Below, one piece after another: positions 1-7,889 of a stretch of DNA of 18,228 nt (the first letter of the stretch is position 1; every line of letters begins with the position of its first letter). The translations under genes were made by a program, and so were the position numbers. The stretch is from an uncultured Lachnospiraceae bacterium (GTDB lineage Bacteria; Bacillota; Clostridia; Lachnospirales; Lachnospiraceae), in NCBI GenBank assembly GCA_934292725.1, contig CAKQXY010000059.1, forward strand, positions 1-18,228. The letters run 5' to 3'. Under the pieces are notes generated by a model that saw only the letters and a program-made list of their open reading frames with translations, ran no database searches and was not told the origin of the DNA.

Positions 1-893
1 CCACCTTTGAACTTAAAGAAGATGGAAGTATTGATACAGAGAAGACAACGACAACAGTAAGTGAAGAAGGAGTCTTATTAGTAGAAGATACCCGTCGCAT
101 TGACTTTATTGTAAATAAGGTAAGTGCAACAGATGATCATGAATTGTATGATACCATTCTGAGTGTATATGAAATTACAGATGAAGGTGAGGTTCTTGTA
201 GATAGCTGGACATCCAGATGGAAGGAAGTTCATAACTTTGGATTAAAGCTCTCTTGCGGAAAGTCATACATCTTAAGAGAAGATAAGGCAACTGGTGGTT
301 ATCATAAGATTCCAGGAGATATTCTGTTTAATGTGACTGCCGATGGAAAGATTCAAATTACAGAAGGCCAGGATTGGAAATACGAGAATGGCAAGAATGT
401 AATTGAAGAAGTAGTGGACGAGGCAGGCAATGTAATTTATCTTATTCGAGATGTCAGAAATCCTGAAGAGGAAGAAGAGACAGAGCCAGATGGACCTACA
501 GATCCTCATCAGTCTGAGACAACAACACCAGAGGAAACAACAACTTCTGAGGAAGAAACAACACCAGAGGAAACAACAACTTCTGAGGAAGAAACAACAC
601 CAGAAGAAACGACTGTTTCTGAGGAAGAGACAACTGTTTCGGAAGAAGAAACAACATTGCCTTCACCAGATGATGAAGAATCAACACCGGAAGTTACCAC
701 TCCAGCAGCAAATACAACAACAACTGCTGCAGAAACAACAGTTAGTGAAACACCGACAACAACGCCTTCATCTGAAAGAGTAATTCTTGGTATTGAAGAC
801 ATGAGCAGAACCATTGGTATGGCACTAGCTGGATTCGGAGCAATTATGCTTACCGCACTGATCTGGCTGTATCTGCGCAGCAAAAAGGCATAA
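1..893 (+). CDS. SpaA/Cna-B-like cell-surface protein, C-terminal part (5' truncated by window edge)
   Basis: The reading frame is open from base 3, so this is the end of a larger protein; the TTG near 144 is internal. Seen: about 150 residues with a prealbumin-like (SpaA/Cna-B) look, ending in an E-box-like stretch (LREDKATGGYHKIPGD followed by a beta-strand FNVTADG). Then comes a Glu/Thr/Ser/Pro-rich linker of roughly 100 residues built on a 12-residue period (TTPEETTTSEEE). Last is a hydrophobic segment (GMALAGFGAIMLTALIWLYL) and a basic tail RSKKA. In this family the Cna-B domains are rigid stalk modules of adhesins or pilins and the linker spans the wall. No LPXTG-type sortase signal is visible before the hydrophobic segment, so I infer anchoring by the membrane helix itself. 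The ligand is unknown. Confidence 0.75.
   Translation, partial: TFELKEDGSIDTEKTTTTVSEEGVLLVEDTRRIDFIVNKVSATDDHELYDTILSVYEITDEGEVLVDSWTSRWKEVHNFGLKLSCGKSYILREDKATGGYHKIPGDILFNVTADGKIQITEGQDWKYENGKNVIEEVVDEAGNVIYLIRDVRNPEEEEETEPDGPTDPHQSETTTPEETTTSEEETTPEETTTSEEETTPEETTVSEEETTVSEEETTLPSPDDEESTPEVTTPAANTTTTAAETTVSETPTTTPSSERVILGIEDMSRTIGMALAGFGAIMLTALIWLYLRSKKA
521..628 (+). repeat. 36-bp in-frame tandem repeat in surface-protein linker
   Basis: The word AACAACACCA starts at 521, 557 and 593, an exact 36-bp period. Units 1 and 2 are near-identical and unit 3 diverges (GAAGAAACGACTGTTTC). The period is 12 codons and encodes TTPEETTTSEEE-type blocks, so it is coding low-complexity DNA that can change length by slippage. 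Degenerate ETT/EEE blocks continue to about 750. Confidence 0.85.
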
Positions 894-931
894 CAAATCA
901 TGCAGTAAAGAAAGTTTGCTAATAAGCAGGA

Positions 932-965
932 CACCGCCTCGGCAATGAAAAATGTAGGGGCGGTG
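932..965 (+). terminator. Possible terminator hairpin after the surface-protein gene
   Basis: CACCGCC (932-938) pairs perfectly with GGCGGTG (959-965) across a 20-nt loop, 39 bp after the stop codon. The following bases (CCCTTCGTTTG) are only moderately T-rich, so termination is plausible but not clear-cut. Confidence 0.4.
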
Positions 966-984
966 CCCTTCGTTTGTAACACAA

Positions 985-1013
985 TTGACATATATTTGCA
1001 TTTGCTTTATCAT
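985..1013 (+). promoter_or_regulatory. Sigma-A promoter of the DNA glycosylase gene
   Basis: TTGACA (985-990), 17-nt spacer, TATCAT (1008-1013). The -35 is perfect and the -10 matches five of six bases. Predicted transcription start is near 1020, about 40 nt before the chosen ATG at 1059. It lies inside the longer open frame that begins at 945, which argues against that upstream start. Confidence 0.75.
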
Positions 1014-1058
1014 GGTATTGCATGTGAAAAAAGCCGCACGCAGAAAGGAAATGTATCA

Positions 1059-1997
1059 ATGAGTGAGCATGTAAATGTATGTGAGTATATAGAATCAAAT
1101 TGTGTTCGTGTTGAGGCAGACTGCTTTGACATTGAACAGATCATGGAGAGTGGACAATGTTTCAGAATTTATAAACTTTCTTTGCAGGAGCAGGAAAAGT
1201 TTTGCAAAAGCAAGGGTTTGGAGGATTGTGAAAGCATGACATGGTATCGCGTCATGGCTGCAGATAAAAAAGTTTTTGTTTGCCAGAATGGTGTCCATCT
1301 GATATTCTTTTGCAGCAAAGAGGAATACAAGCAGTTCTGGTGTCATTACTTTGATTTGGATTTTGATTACCGCAGCTACGAAAAGGCAATTGATGCGGAT
1401 GACAATTATCTAAAGTCTGCATTTGCATATGGAAGCGGTATCCGTATTTTGAACCAAGATCCATGGGAGATGCTTATCACCTTTATCATTTCACAAAGAA
1501 AAAATATTCCAGCAATACGTCAGGCAGTGGAAGCATTGTCAAAGGCATGCGGAACGTGTATAGATAAGGAAAATGAACTCTATGCATTCCCAACGCCAAC
1601 ACAGCTGTCAGGATTAAGCTTGTCTGATTTGCAGGATCTTTCCTTGGGATATCGTGCAAAATATGTGTACGAAGCCGCTCAAAAGGCAGCATCTGGGGAG
1701 TTAGACATAAAACAATGGGCTATGCTTGATGATGACGACTTGCATAAAGCACTTCTTTCATGTTATGGCGTTGGTGAAAAGGTTGCAAATTGTGTGGCGC
1801 TGTTTGGCTATCATCGTATAGGTGCATTTCCAGTAGATGTATGGATTGACCGAATCCAGAAAACATATTATAATGGAAGCTTTCCAGTAGAAAAATACGA
1901 AGGATTTGCCGGTGTCATGCAGCAATATATGTTTTATTATGAAAGAAAAATGGCTACAGATCATTCAAAAAAAGCACGTAAACAGTCGGAAAAATAG
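1059..1997 (+). CDS. OGG-type DNA glycosylase/AP lyase (8-oxoguanine or 3-methyladenine glycosylase family)
   Basis: 312 residues. The start at 1059 is set by the ribosome site AGAAAGGAA at 1042-1050 and by the promoter at 985-1013. Base-excision repair enzyme of the HhH-GPD superfamily. The N-terminal third (GQCFRIYK) fits the OGG_N domain. DPWEMLITFIISQRKNIPAI opens the helical domain. The helix-hairpin-helix motif GVGEKVANC carries the Schiff-base lysine (about residue 241), followed by FPVDVWIDR with the conserved catalytic aspartate (about residue 260). By homology to OGG1 it should remove oxidised purines and nick the abasic site. Clostridial members are often named DNA-3-methyladenine glycosylase 2, so substrate naming is less certain than the fold. 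It appears monocistronic, with its own promoter and a regulated promoter directly downstream. Confidence 0.88.
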   Translation: MSEHVNVCEYIESNCVRVEADCFDIEQIMESGQCFRIYKLSLQEQEKFCKSKGLEDCESMTWYRVMAADKKVFVCQNGVHLIFFCSKEEYKQFWCHYFDLDFDYRSYEKAIDADDNYLKSAFAYGSGIRILNQDPWEMLITFIISQRKNIPAIRQAVEALSKACGTCIDKENELYAFPTPTQLSGLSLSDLQDLSLGYRAKYVYEAAQKAASGELDIKQWAMLDDDDLHKALLSCYGVGEKVANCVALFGYHRIGAFPVDVWIDRIQKTYYNGSFPVEKYEGFAGVMQQYMFYYERKMATDHSKKARKQSEK

Positions 1998-2025
1998 AAT
2001 AATTCATACATATTTCATACAAAAT

Positions 2026-2052
2026 TTAGCACTCTCGCCTTGACAGTGCTAA
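2026..2052 (+). promoter_or_regulatory. CIRCE operator (HrcA binding site)
   Basis: TTAGCACTC (2026-2034), 9-nt spacer, CAGTGCTAA (2044-2052). This is the CIRCE consensus TTAGCACTC-N9-GAGTGCTAA with a single mismatch, the first base of the right arm. CIRCE is the operator of the heat-shock repressor HrcA, normally at groESL and dnaK operons. Here it overlaps the -35 box of the ftsH promoter, so HrcA occupancy should block ftsH transcription until heat or misfolding stress. Confidence 0.9.
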
Positions 2053-2068
2053 TGAAAAGGGATATGAT
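2040..2068 (+). promoter_or_regulatory. Sigma-A promoter of ftsH, overlapping CIRCE
   Basis: TTGACA (2040-2045), 17-nt spacer, TATGAT (2063-2068). The perfect -35 lies in the CIRCE spacer and right arm. The expected transcription start, around 2075, falls downstream of the ATG at 2069, so that ATG could not be translated from this transcript. No better promoter is visible between the glycosylase stop and 2040. Confidence 0.65.
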
Positions 2069-2128
2069 ATGGATAGGCATAAAATATGCCGCAAGCCTTG
2101 GGAAGCCGAGGCAGAATGTGAGGTGCTT

Positions 2129-3982
2129 ATGGAAGTAGATGACAGGCCGAACAGGCCCAAAAAACCGATGCTGACCTATTGGGTCATTGCCATCATTGTG
2201 TTTTTGCTTTTAAATACATTTGTATTTCCGAATCTGTTCAGACGACAGGTAGAGCAGACGGATTACAGCACATTTCTTCAAATGATCGAGGAAAAGAACA
2301 TTGGAGAAGTCAGCGTAGAAGATACGCAGATTACCTTCTCAGACAAGAGTGGTGAGCATATTTATAAGACAGGAACAATGAACGATCCTGATCTTGTAAA
2401 TCGTCTTGAGGAAGCTGGTGCTGTATTTAGTAAGCCAATTGTTCAACAGATGGGCATGCTTGAATATATGCTGATAAGCTATATTCTTCCGATTGCGCTT
2501 TTTGCTCTTTTAGGATGGTTCCTTTCAAGAAAATTAATGAGCAAGATGGGTGATGGAGAGAGCATGATGACCTTTGGTATGGGCGGCGGTTCCAAGAGCA
2601 ATGCCAAAGTTTATGTAAAATCCGTTGATGGTATTAAGTTTAAAGATGTTGCCGGAGAGGAAGAAGCCAAAGAACTTCTTCAGGAGATCGTTGATTTCCT
2701 TCATAATCCGGAAAAGTACCGCGAGATCGGTGCGAAAATGCCAAAGGGTGCACTTCTTGTAGGCCCTCCTGGAACTGGTAAGACAATGCTTGCCAAAGCC
2801 GTAGCCGGTGAAGCAGATGTTCCGTTCTTTTCCATTTCAGGTTCCGAATTTGTTGAGATGTTCGTTGGTATGGGTGCCGCAAAAGTAAGAGATCTGTTTA
2901 AACAGGCCAATGAAAAGGCTCCATGTATTGTTTTTATCGACGAGATTGATGCAGTCGGAAAGAAAAGGGAGAGTGGACAAATCGGCGGCAATGATGAGCG
3001 TGAGCAGACGTTAAATCAGCTGTTGTCAGAGATGGATGGTTTTGATGGTTCTAAGGGTGTTGTCATTTTGGCAGCAACAAACCGTCCAGAGTCTCTAGAC
3101 CCTGCACTTCTTCGTCCAGGTCGTTTTGACCGCCGTATTCCTGTTGAGCTGCCTGACCTTAAGGGTCGTGAGGACATTTTGAAGGTACATGCGGCAAAGA
3201 TTAAGATTGCAGATAATGTTGACTTTAACGCAATAGCGCGAACAGCAGCAGGTGCATCAGGTGCTGAGCTTGCCAACATTGTCAATGAGGCAGCACTTCG
3301 TGCCGTCCGTGATGGAAGAAAGTTTGCAACACAGACGGATTTAATGGAAAGTGTTGAAGTAGTTATTGCTGGTTATCAGAAAAAGAACCGTATTCTTTCA
3401 ACGAAAGAAAAACTGATCGTTTCGTATCACGAGGTCGGACATGCGCTTGTAGCAGCGCTGCAGACAAATTCCGCACCAGTGCAGAAGATTACGATCATCC
3501 CGCGTACATCAGGTGCGCTTGGCTTCACAATGCAGGTTGATGAAGGCGAAAAGTATTTGATGACAAAGGAAGAACTTGAAAATAAGATTGCAACCTTTAC
3601 CGGAGGACGCGTGGCAGAGGAGCTTGTATTCGGAGATGTGACAACAGGTGCATCAAACGATATTGAGCAGGCAACTAAGCTTGCACGTGCGATTATCACA
3701 AGATATGGCATGAGTGAGTTCGGTATGGTAGCAATGGAAAGCTTAAATAATGTTTACTTAGGCGGAGACACCAGTATGAGCTGTTCACAGGAGACAGCTG
3801 CAAAGATCGATGATCTTGTAGTGGCTCTTGTGCAGAAGCAGTATGAAAAGGCAAAGAATCTTTTAAATAGTCATATGGACAAGCTTCATGAGATTTCAAA
3901 ATTCCTTTATGAGCATGAGACAATTACAGGTGAGGAATTTATGGAAATCTTAAATCGTCCACAGATTGTGGCACAGGATTAA
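2129..3982 (+). CDS. ftsH: ATP-dependent zinc metalloprotease FtsH
   Basis: 617 residues from ATG 2129; an upstream in-frame ATG at 2069 would add 20. I prefer 2129: GAGG lies five bases before it, the promoter places mRNA start near 2075, and MEVDDRPNRPKKP resembles usual short FtsH leaders. The case for 2069 is an AGGG at suitable distance. Order, in 617 numbering: first membrane helix about 17-33, external domain to about 110, second membrane helix (about 111-132), AAA module with Walker A GPPGTGKT (212-219), Walker B IVFIDE (267-272) and second region of homology (ESLDPALLRPGRFDRR), then a protease domain with zinc motif HEVGH (434-438) and a third-ligand aspartate near 511. It is a membrane-anchored hexamer degrading misfolded membrane and regulatory proteins. 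HEVGH replaces the commoner HEAGH but satisfies HExxH. The CIRCE operator upstream indicates heat-shock control. Confidence 0.95.
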   Translation: MEVDDRPNRPKKPMLTYWVIAIIVFLLLNTFVFPNLFRRQVEQTDYSTFLQMIEEKNIGEVSVEDTQITFSDKSGEHIYKTGTMNDPDLVNRLEEAGAVFSKPIVQQMGMLEYMLISYILPIALFALLGWFLSRKLMSKMGDGESMMTFGMGGGSKSNAKVYVKSVDGIKFKDVAGEEEAKELLQEIVDFLHNPEKYREIGAKMPKGALLVGPPGTGKTMLAKAVAGEADVPFFSISGSEFVEMFVGMGAAKVRDLFKQANEKAPCIVFIDEIDAVGKKRESGQIGGNDEREQTLNQLLSEMDGFDGSKGVVILAATNRPESLDPALLRPGRFDRRIPVELPDLKGREDILKVHAAKIKIADNVDFNAIARTAAGASGAELANIVNEAALRAVRDGRKFATQTDLMESVEVVIAGYQKKNRILSTKEKLIVSYHEVGHALVAALQTNSAPVQKITIIPRTSGALGFTMQVDEGEKYLMTKEELENKIATFTGGRVAEELVFGDVTTGASNDIEQATKLARAIITRYGMSEFGMVAMESLNNVYLGGDTSMSCSQETAAKIDDLVVALVQKQYEKAKNLLNSHMDKLHEISKFLYEHETITGEEFMEILNRPQIVAQD

Positions 3983-4252
3983 GCACAGATTTTGTCACAA
4001 AATAAATGAATTTGACGAGAATTGCAAAAGAGGTTAAATTCACCATCATATTTTTGATCAAAAAAGTACAAAAAGTTAATAAAATGCTAATTTTATTCAT
4101 TGTAATTATTCAGAAAATGCGGTAATATAATCTCGTTGCCTTAGAAAAAAAAGTATTGCCCACATGGCAGGATTTATTCTGGGAGCAAAAAAAACAGCTG
4201 TAAAAACAGAAGATACTGTTGTCTAAATTAAGGTACAGAAAGGGATATCGCG
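3983..4252 (+). promoter_or_regulatory. AT-rich regulatory gap before blaI: inverted repeat and -10 box
   Basis: This 270-bp gap holds a 14-bp palindrome TTTTTGATCAAAAA (4051-4064), an inverted repeat AATAAAAT-GCTA-ATTTTATT (4078-4097) and a perfect -10 box TATAAT (4126-4131). The -35 is poor: TTGTAA at 4100-4105 sits 20 bp away. The inverted repeat could be a repressor operator, but it does not match the classic BlaI TACA-N2-TGTA site. No convincing ftsH terminator is visible. A 20-codon ORF (4164-4226) has no ribosome site. Confidence 0.35.
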
Positions 4253-4636
4253 ATGTTAGAATTAACAAACACAGAACAGGTGATCATGAAATGTATCTGG
4301 GAAATTGGGGACAATGTAGCTGTAGCAGACTTGTTAGAGCGTCTGAAGACAGAGTATGGTAAAGAGTATGCTAGAACAACAATTAGCGTATTTATGTCCT
4401 ACCTGCGTGACAAAGGCTATGTAACATATGAAAAGAGAAGTCATGCATATGTTTATAAACCATTAATCTCAGAACAAGATTATCAGAAAGAGTTGATGAA
4501 GCGCTACCAGAAGACCAGTTTTAGTGGTTCTGCAGTAGAGTTCATCAGAGCTTATCTTGACAGTCAGGAGCTGACAGCCGAAGATCTTGAGGCTATTCGT
4601 GCACTGGTTGAAAAGAAGCAGCAGGAAGTAAAATAA
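4253..4636 (+). CDS. BlaI/MecI/CopY-family winged-helix transcriptional repressor
   Basis: 127 residues, normal length for the family, with ribosome site AGAAAGGG ahead of the ATG. The N-terminal half is the BlaI winged helix: LTNTEQVIMKCIW starts helix 1, and ARTTISVFMSYLRDKGYV is the recognition helix and wing entry, followed by YEKRSHAYVYKPLIS. The C-terminal part (about 85-127) is the helical dimerisation region. Relatives repress beta-lactamase, mec or copper genes and are usually inactivated by cleavage by a BlaR1 metalloprotease. No BlaR1, beta-lactamase or copper ATPase gene is present in the window, so this is a solo repressor with an unknown signal. It could regulate itself or the downstream kinase-amidotransferase gene, but a terminator lies between them. 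Confidence 0.85.
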   Translation: MLELTNTEQVIMKCIWEIGDNVAVADLLERLKTEYGKEYARTTISVFMSYLRDKGYVTYEKRSHAYVYKPLISEQDYQKELMKRYQKTSFSGSAVEFIRAYLDSQELTAEDLEAIRALVEKKQQEVK

Positions 4637-4655
4637 AGAATGAGCAATAAGAAAG

Positions 4656-4683
4656 GGAATCACCGCAAGGTGGTTCCTTTTTT
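4656..4683 (+). terminator. Rho-independent terminator of blaI-like gene
   Basis: GGAATCACC (4656-4664), GCAA tetraloop, GGTGGTTCC (4669-4677), then six T (4678-4683). The nine-pair stem has one G-T wobble. It lies 19 bp after the stop codon and is a textbook terminator. Confidence 0.9.
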
Positions 4684-4694
4684 GTGTGGCATGA

Positions 4695-4723
4695 TTGTCC
4701 AAAATGTGATAAACTGGTATGGT
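4695..4723 (+). promoter_or_regulatory. Candidate extended -10 promoter for the kinase-amidotransferase gene
   Basis: TTGTCC (4695-4700), 17-nt spacer, TATGGT (4718-4723), with an extended -10 TG at 4715-4716. It follows the blaI terminator directly and precedes the next gene by about 80 bp. Each box is imperfect, so this is a candidate only. Confidence 0.35.
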
Positions 4724-4803
4724 AGAAAAAGACCAGATACACTCGTGATATAGATCTGGATAAAAAATAGACAAGACAGTACAGGCAAGGGAGGACACGC
4801 AAT

Positions 4804-7800
4804 ATGGCGAATCAAATCAACAAGATTATTTCGACAAAGGCAAATACATTGTATGCGATGAAAAACCTGATTAAAAAGGCAAGCATTGAGGAAATGTATA
4901 TCCTTAGAGTAGAAGATTTTTGGCGCAACAAAAATCAAGTCTGCACAGAGATTATGGAAAAGTTTGGCGGCTGCAGAATCGTTGTGCGAAGTTCATCTAC
5001 GCAGGAAGACTGTATGAAGTCCTCCAATGCAGGACATTATAAAAGTATTCTCGATGTAGATTCAGCGAGTCGCGCGCAGATCGTAGAGTCAATCGAGGCT
5101 GTAATCCAGTCATATGAAAAAGATATAAAGGGTATCTCGAATGAGCAGGTATTAATCCAGCGTCAGGCGATGGATGTGTGTGTCAGCGGCGTTGTCTTTT
5201 CACGTGACTTAAAAGGAAAGCGTCCATATTATCTTGTTAATTACGATGATTTGGGGTCAACAGACAGTGTAACAAGCGGCCGCGGCGGCAAGACGCTTTG
5301 GATTGCGAGAAATGTTTCTTTGTATCAGCTTGATGAGCGCTGGCGCAATTTGATTGCAGCTGTGTCAGAAGTGGAGAGCATCATAGAGGATATTCCGCTT
5401 GATATTGAATTTGCCATCGACAGCCACAATCAGGTGATTCTATTTCAGGTTCGTCCACTTGCAGCAGGCTATCGAGAAGGACGTTATATTGATGATTATT
5501 CTTTCTTTGCAAGAAAGGGTCAGATTCGCCGGGAGTATGAGGAGCATCTTGATGCGATCACAGGAAAGCCGATGAAACTCTCCGATATGGCCTTTTGGAA
5601 TCCATCTGAGATCATCGGAAGCAACCCGAGAGCGTTAGACTACTCATTGTACCGCGAGATCATAACGCATCATGCATGGAATGAAGGAATCCGCACATTA
5701 GGTTATCGTGCATTTAATGAGGATCTTATGTATCAGGTTGGAAACAAGCCATATATTAACCTGACATATTCCTATTATTCGCTGATTCCGGCAAGTATTC
5801 CGGAACCGCTCGCGCTTCGTCTTGTTCAGTATTATCAGACAAGGCTTGAGGAAGATCTTTCAGCACACGATAAAATAGAGTTTGAGATCATTTTCAGCAG
5901 CTATGATTTTATGACAGAAGAAAATTCAAAGAGATTGCTTAGCTATGGTTTTACCGAGGAAGAGCGAAAACTTCTTGTGAGCGAGGTAAAAAAGCTTACG
6001 ATTGATGCTGTAATGAATCAGGAAAAGATTTTAAAAGAAGATCTTGAAGCACTAAAGCGCCTTGAAAATTGCCGTGAAGAAATTGAAAAGCTGCTGTACC
6101 AAGATGTGTCAATTGACAGAATCGTAGACAGTATTTTGACTTTGTTAAAAGAAATTCGTACAAACGGTACTCCGCAATTTGCCCGCCAGGCAAGACTTGC
6201 CTTTATCGCGAGATCATTTCTTCGCACGCTTGTAGATGCCGGCTACTATACAAGTGAAAATGTGGATACCTTCATGCAGGGAATTTCTACCGTATCATCA
6301 GAATTTAATGATGATTTTGAGCGCTTTTCTGAAGGCCTTATAAGCCGCGAGGAGTTCAACTTTAAGTATGGACATCTTCGAAGCGGCACATATGATATTC
6401 GTTCAGACCGCTACGATGCGATGAATTTCCGTCCGGCACCGTCGCGTATTAAAAAAGATAAAACGAAGATTCAAAAAGAGCTTGATATAAGTATTTTGAC
6501 GCAGGCTCTGGAGGATACGCAGCTTGATGTACCGGCAGAACGTATGGCAAAATTTTGGATCAGTGCAATTGAACAGCGTGAGTATTTTAAATTTGAATTT
6601 ACAAAATCACTCAGTATGGTATTAGAGCTGATTCGTAAGCTCGGCTCAATTTTAGAGATTCGCACTATGGATCTGTCTTGGCTGTGTGTTGATGACTTTA
6701 AGCTGTATGAGTCAGGCTGTGATCCAGAGAATTTAAAGAAGCTCTGGATGAAGCTGATCACAAAGCGACGCCGTGTAAATCATGACAGCCGATTAATTCT
6801 TCTTCCAGAAGTTATTTTATCAGGTGCAAGTGTAGATGTGATTCCTGTGTATGAGGCACGCCCTAATTTCATCACGGCAAAGACAGTCGAGGGCGAGGTG
6901 GTGCTGCTTGATGAGGAGCCAGATGCTGATATCACTGGAAAAATCGTTGTGGTGCCAAAGGCTGACCCAGGTTACGAATGGATTTTTACAAAAAATATCA
7001 AAGGATTTATCACAAAGTATGGCGGTGCAGCTTCTCATATGGCAATTCGCTGCGCAGAATTTAATATTCCGGCAGCAATCGGCTGCGGCGAGAAAATTTA
7101 CGATACAGTATCGCAGCTTGACTATTTGGAGATGGACTGCAGAAATGGTCTGATCAAGGAAGGTATTCAATATACAAATCTTCATGCGCTTATCACGCAG
7201 CGAGAAGGTGTTAACGATTATGGAGATCCAACTGATATACTAGAGGCTGGATATGTTGAATTTTATGAGTCTATTGGCTTTATTCCGCGTCCGGTTGCCA
7301 ACCATACTAAAAACTTTGAGCGTCTGTTTGATGAAAAAATAGATCTTTTGATTGTAGTCGGAGGCGGTGCACTTGGACCGCAGTGGTATGACCGCAAACA
7401 TGAAGAAAAGGTGCAGCCATATCGTGATAAGATGGAAGAAAAGCTTATTCATTATTGTGTTAATCATGGAATACCGATTATAGGTACATGCCGAGGTATG
7501 CAGTATGTAAATGTTCTTTTCGGCGGAAAATTGGCATATCATCCTGATCTGCCGTGTCCTAGAGAGCGCGGTGAGGATCATAAGGTGCGTTTGCTAAAGG
7601 AAAATCGAAGCATCTATGTCAACAATTATCATAAGGATGTCATTTTCGAGGATGCGCTTGCAGACTGCTTTGAGCCGCTTGCAATAGACGAAGATAATCA
7701 CACCATAGAGGCATATCAGTCTGAACAGATGAAGATTTTAGGTGTTCAGTGGCATCCAGAGCGAAAATTTGGCCATGCTGATGGAATTGATGAGACGCGC

Positions 7801-7839
7801 CGTCTTGTAAGAGATTTTATCTCAAAATTTATTCACTAG
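4804..7839 (+). CDS. Fused L-glutamine kinase-like (PEP-synthase family) and gamma-glutamyl hydrolase (peptidase C26) protein
   Basis: 1011 residues; strong ribosome site AAGGGAGGA at 4787-4794. Domains seen: N-terminal ATP-grasp/pyruvate-kinase-type nucleotide domain (about 1-220; VRSSSTQED near 61, DIEFAID and FQVRP near 200-218). A long central domain follows (about 255-690) with WNPSEIIGSNPRALDYSLYR. Next is a swivelling phosphohistidine domain (about 695-785) with GGAASHMAIR, His745 being the predicted phosphocarrier. A class I glutamine amidotransferase of the C26 type ends the chain (about 795-1011), with nucleophile Cys896 in GTCRGMQ and His984/Glu986 in QWHPE. Known: Campylobacter Cj1418 phosphorylates the amide nitrogen of L-glutamine (ATP to AMP plus Pi), Cj1416 cytidylylates the product and Cj1417 hydrolyses it to CDP-amidate. 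The central-domain motif and the ITQR...DYGD start of the amidotransferase resemble Cj1418- and Cj1417-type proteins. I infer a one-chain glutamine kinase/hydrolase making a phosphoramidate. Pyruvate- or rifampin-type phosphotransfer is the alternative. Confidence 0.75.
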   Translation: MANQINKIISTKANTLYAMKNLIKKASIEEMYILRVEDFWRNKNQVCTEIMEKFGGCRIVVRSSSTQEDCMKSSNAGHYKSILDVDSASRAQIVESIEAVIQSYEKDIKGISNEQVLIQRQAMDVCVSGVVFSRDLKGKRPYYLVNYDDLGSTDSVTSGRGGKTLWIARNVSLYQLDERWRNLIAAVSEVESIIEDIPLDIEFAIDSHNQVILFQVRPLAAGYREGRYIDDYSFFARKGQIRREYEEHLDAITGKPMKLSDMAFWNPSEIIGSNPRALDYSLYREIITHHAWNEGIRTLGYRAFNEDLMYQVGNKPYINLTYSYYSLIPASIPEPLALRLVQYYQTRLEEDLSAHDKIEFEIIFSSYDFMTEENSKRLLSYGFTEEERKLLVSEVKKLTIDAVMNQEKILKEDLEALKRLENCREEIEKLLYQDVSIDRIVDSILTLLKEIRTNGTPQFARQARLAFIARSFLRTLVDAGYYTSENVDTFMQGISTVSSEFNDDFERFSEGLISREEFNFKYGHLRSGTYDIRSDRYDAMNFRPAPSRIKKDKTKIQKELDISILTQALEDTQLDVPAERMAKFWISAIEQREYFKFEFTKSLSMVLELIRKLGSILEIRTMDLSWLCVDDFKLYESGCDPENLKKLWMKLITKRRRVNHDSRLILLPEVILSGASVDVIPVYEARPNFITAKTVEGEVVLLDEEPDADITGKIVVVPKADPGYEWIFTKNIKGFITKYGGAASHMAIRCAEFNIPAAIGCGEKIYDTVSQLDYLEMDCRNGLIKEGIQYTNLHALITQREGVNDYGDPTDILEAGYVEFYESIGFIPRPVANHTKNFERLFDEKIDLLIVVGGGALGPQWYDRKHEEKVQPYRDKMEEKLIHYCVNHGIPIIGTCRGMQYVNVLFGGKLAYHPDLPCPRERGEDHKVRLLKENRSIYVNNYHKDVIFEDALADCFEPLAIDEDNHTIEAYQSEQMKILGVQWHPERKFGHADGIDETRRLVRDFISKFIH

Positions 7840-7889
7840 GACTGTGGATATTTATTATTTATAAACTAAGAAAAGAGGAAATAAGATAT

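Noticed and set aside
521..628. Regular 36-bp repeats as a possible CRISPR array
   Set aside because: Units abut without spacers, are in frame, and encode a 12-residue protein repeat.
451..991. Overlapping open frames on both strands: a Lys/Gln-rich plus-strand frame and a Ser/Val-rich minus-strand frame
   Set aside because: They are shadows of the 36-bp Glu/Thr repeat, with low-complexity translations and no ribosome sites.
945..1058. Upstream start of the DNA glycosylase at 945
   Set aside because: A near-consensus promoter (985-1013) lies inside this stretch, and a good ribosome site precedes the ATG at 1059.
4164..4226. 20-codon ORF (MAGFILGAKKTAVK...) before blaI
   Set aside because: It has no ribosome binding site and no visible family support; reported only as part of the intergenic description.
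6851..7153. 100-codon open frame inside the kinase-amidotransferase gene
   Set aside because: It lies wholly within a well-supported coding domain in another frame, with no start signals.
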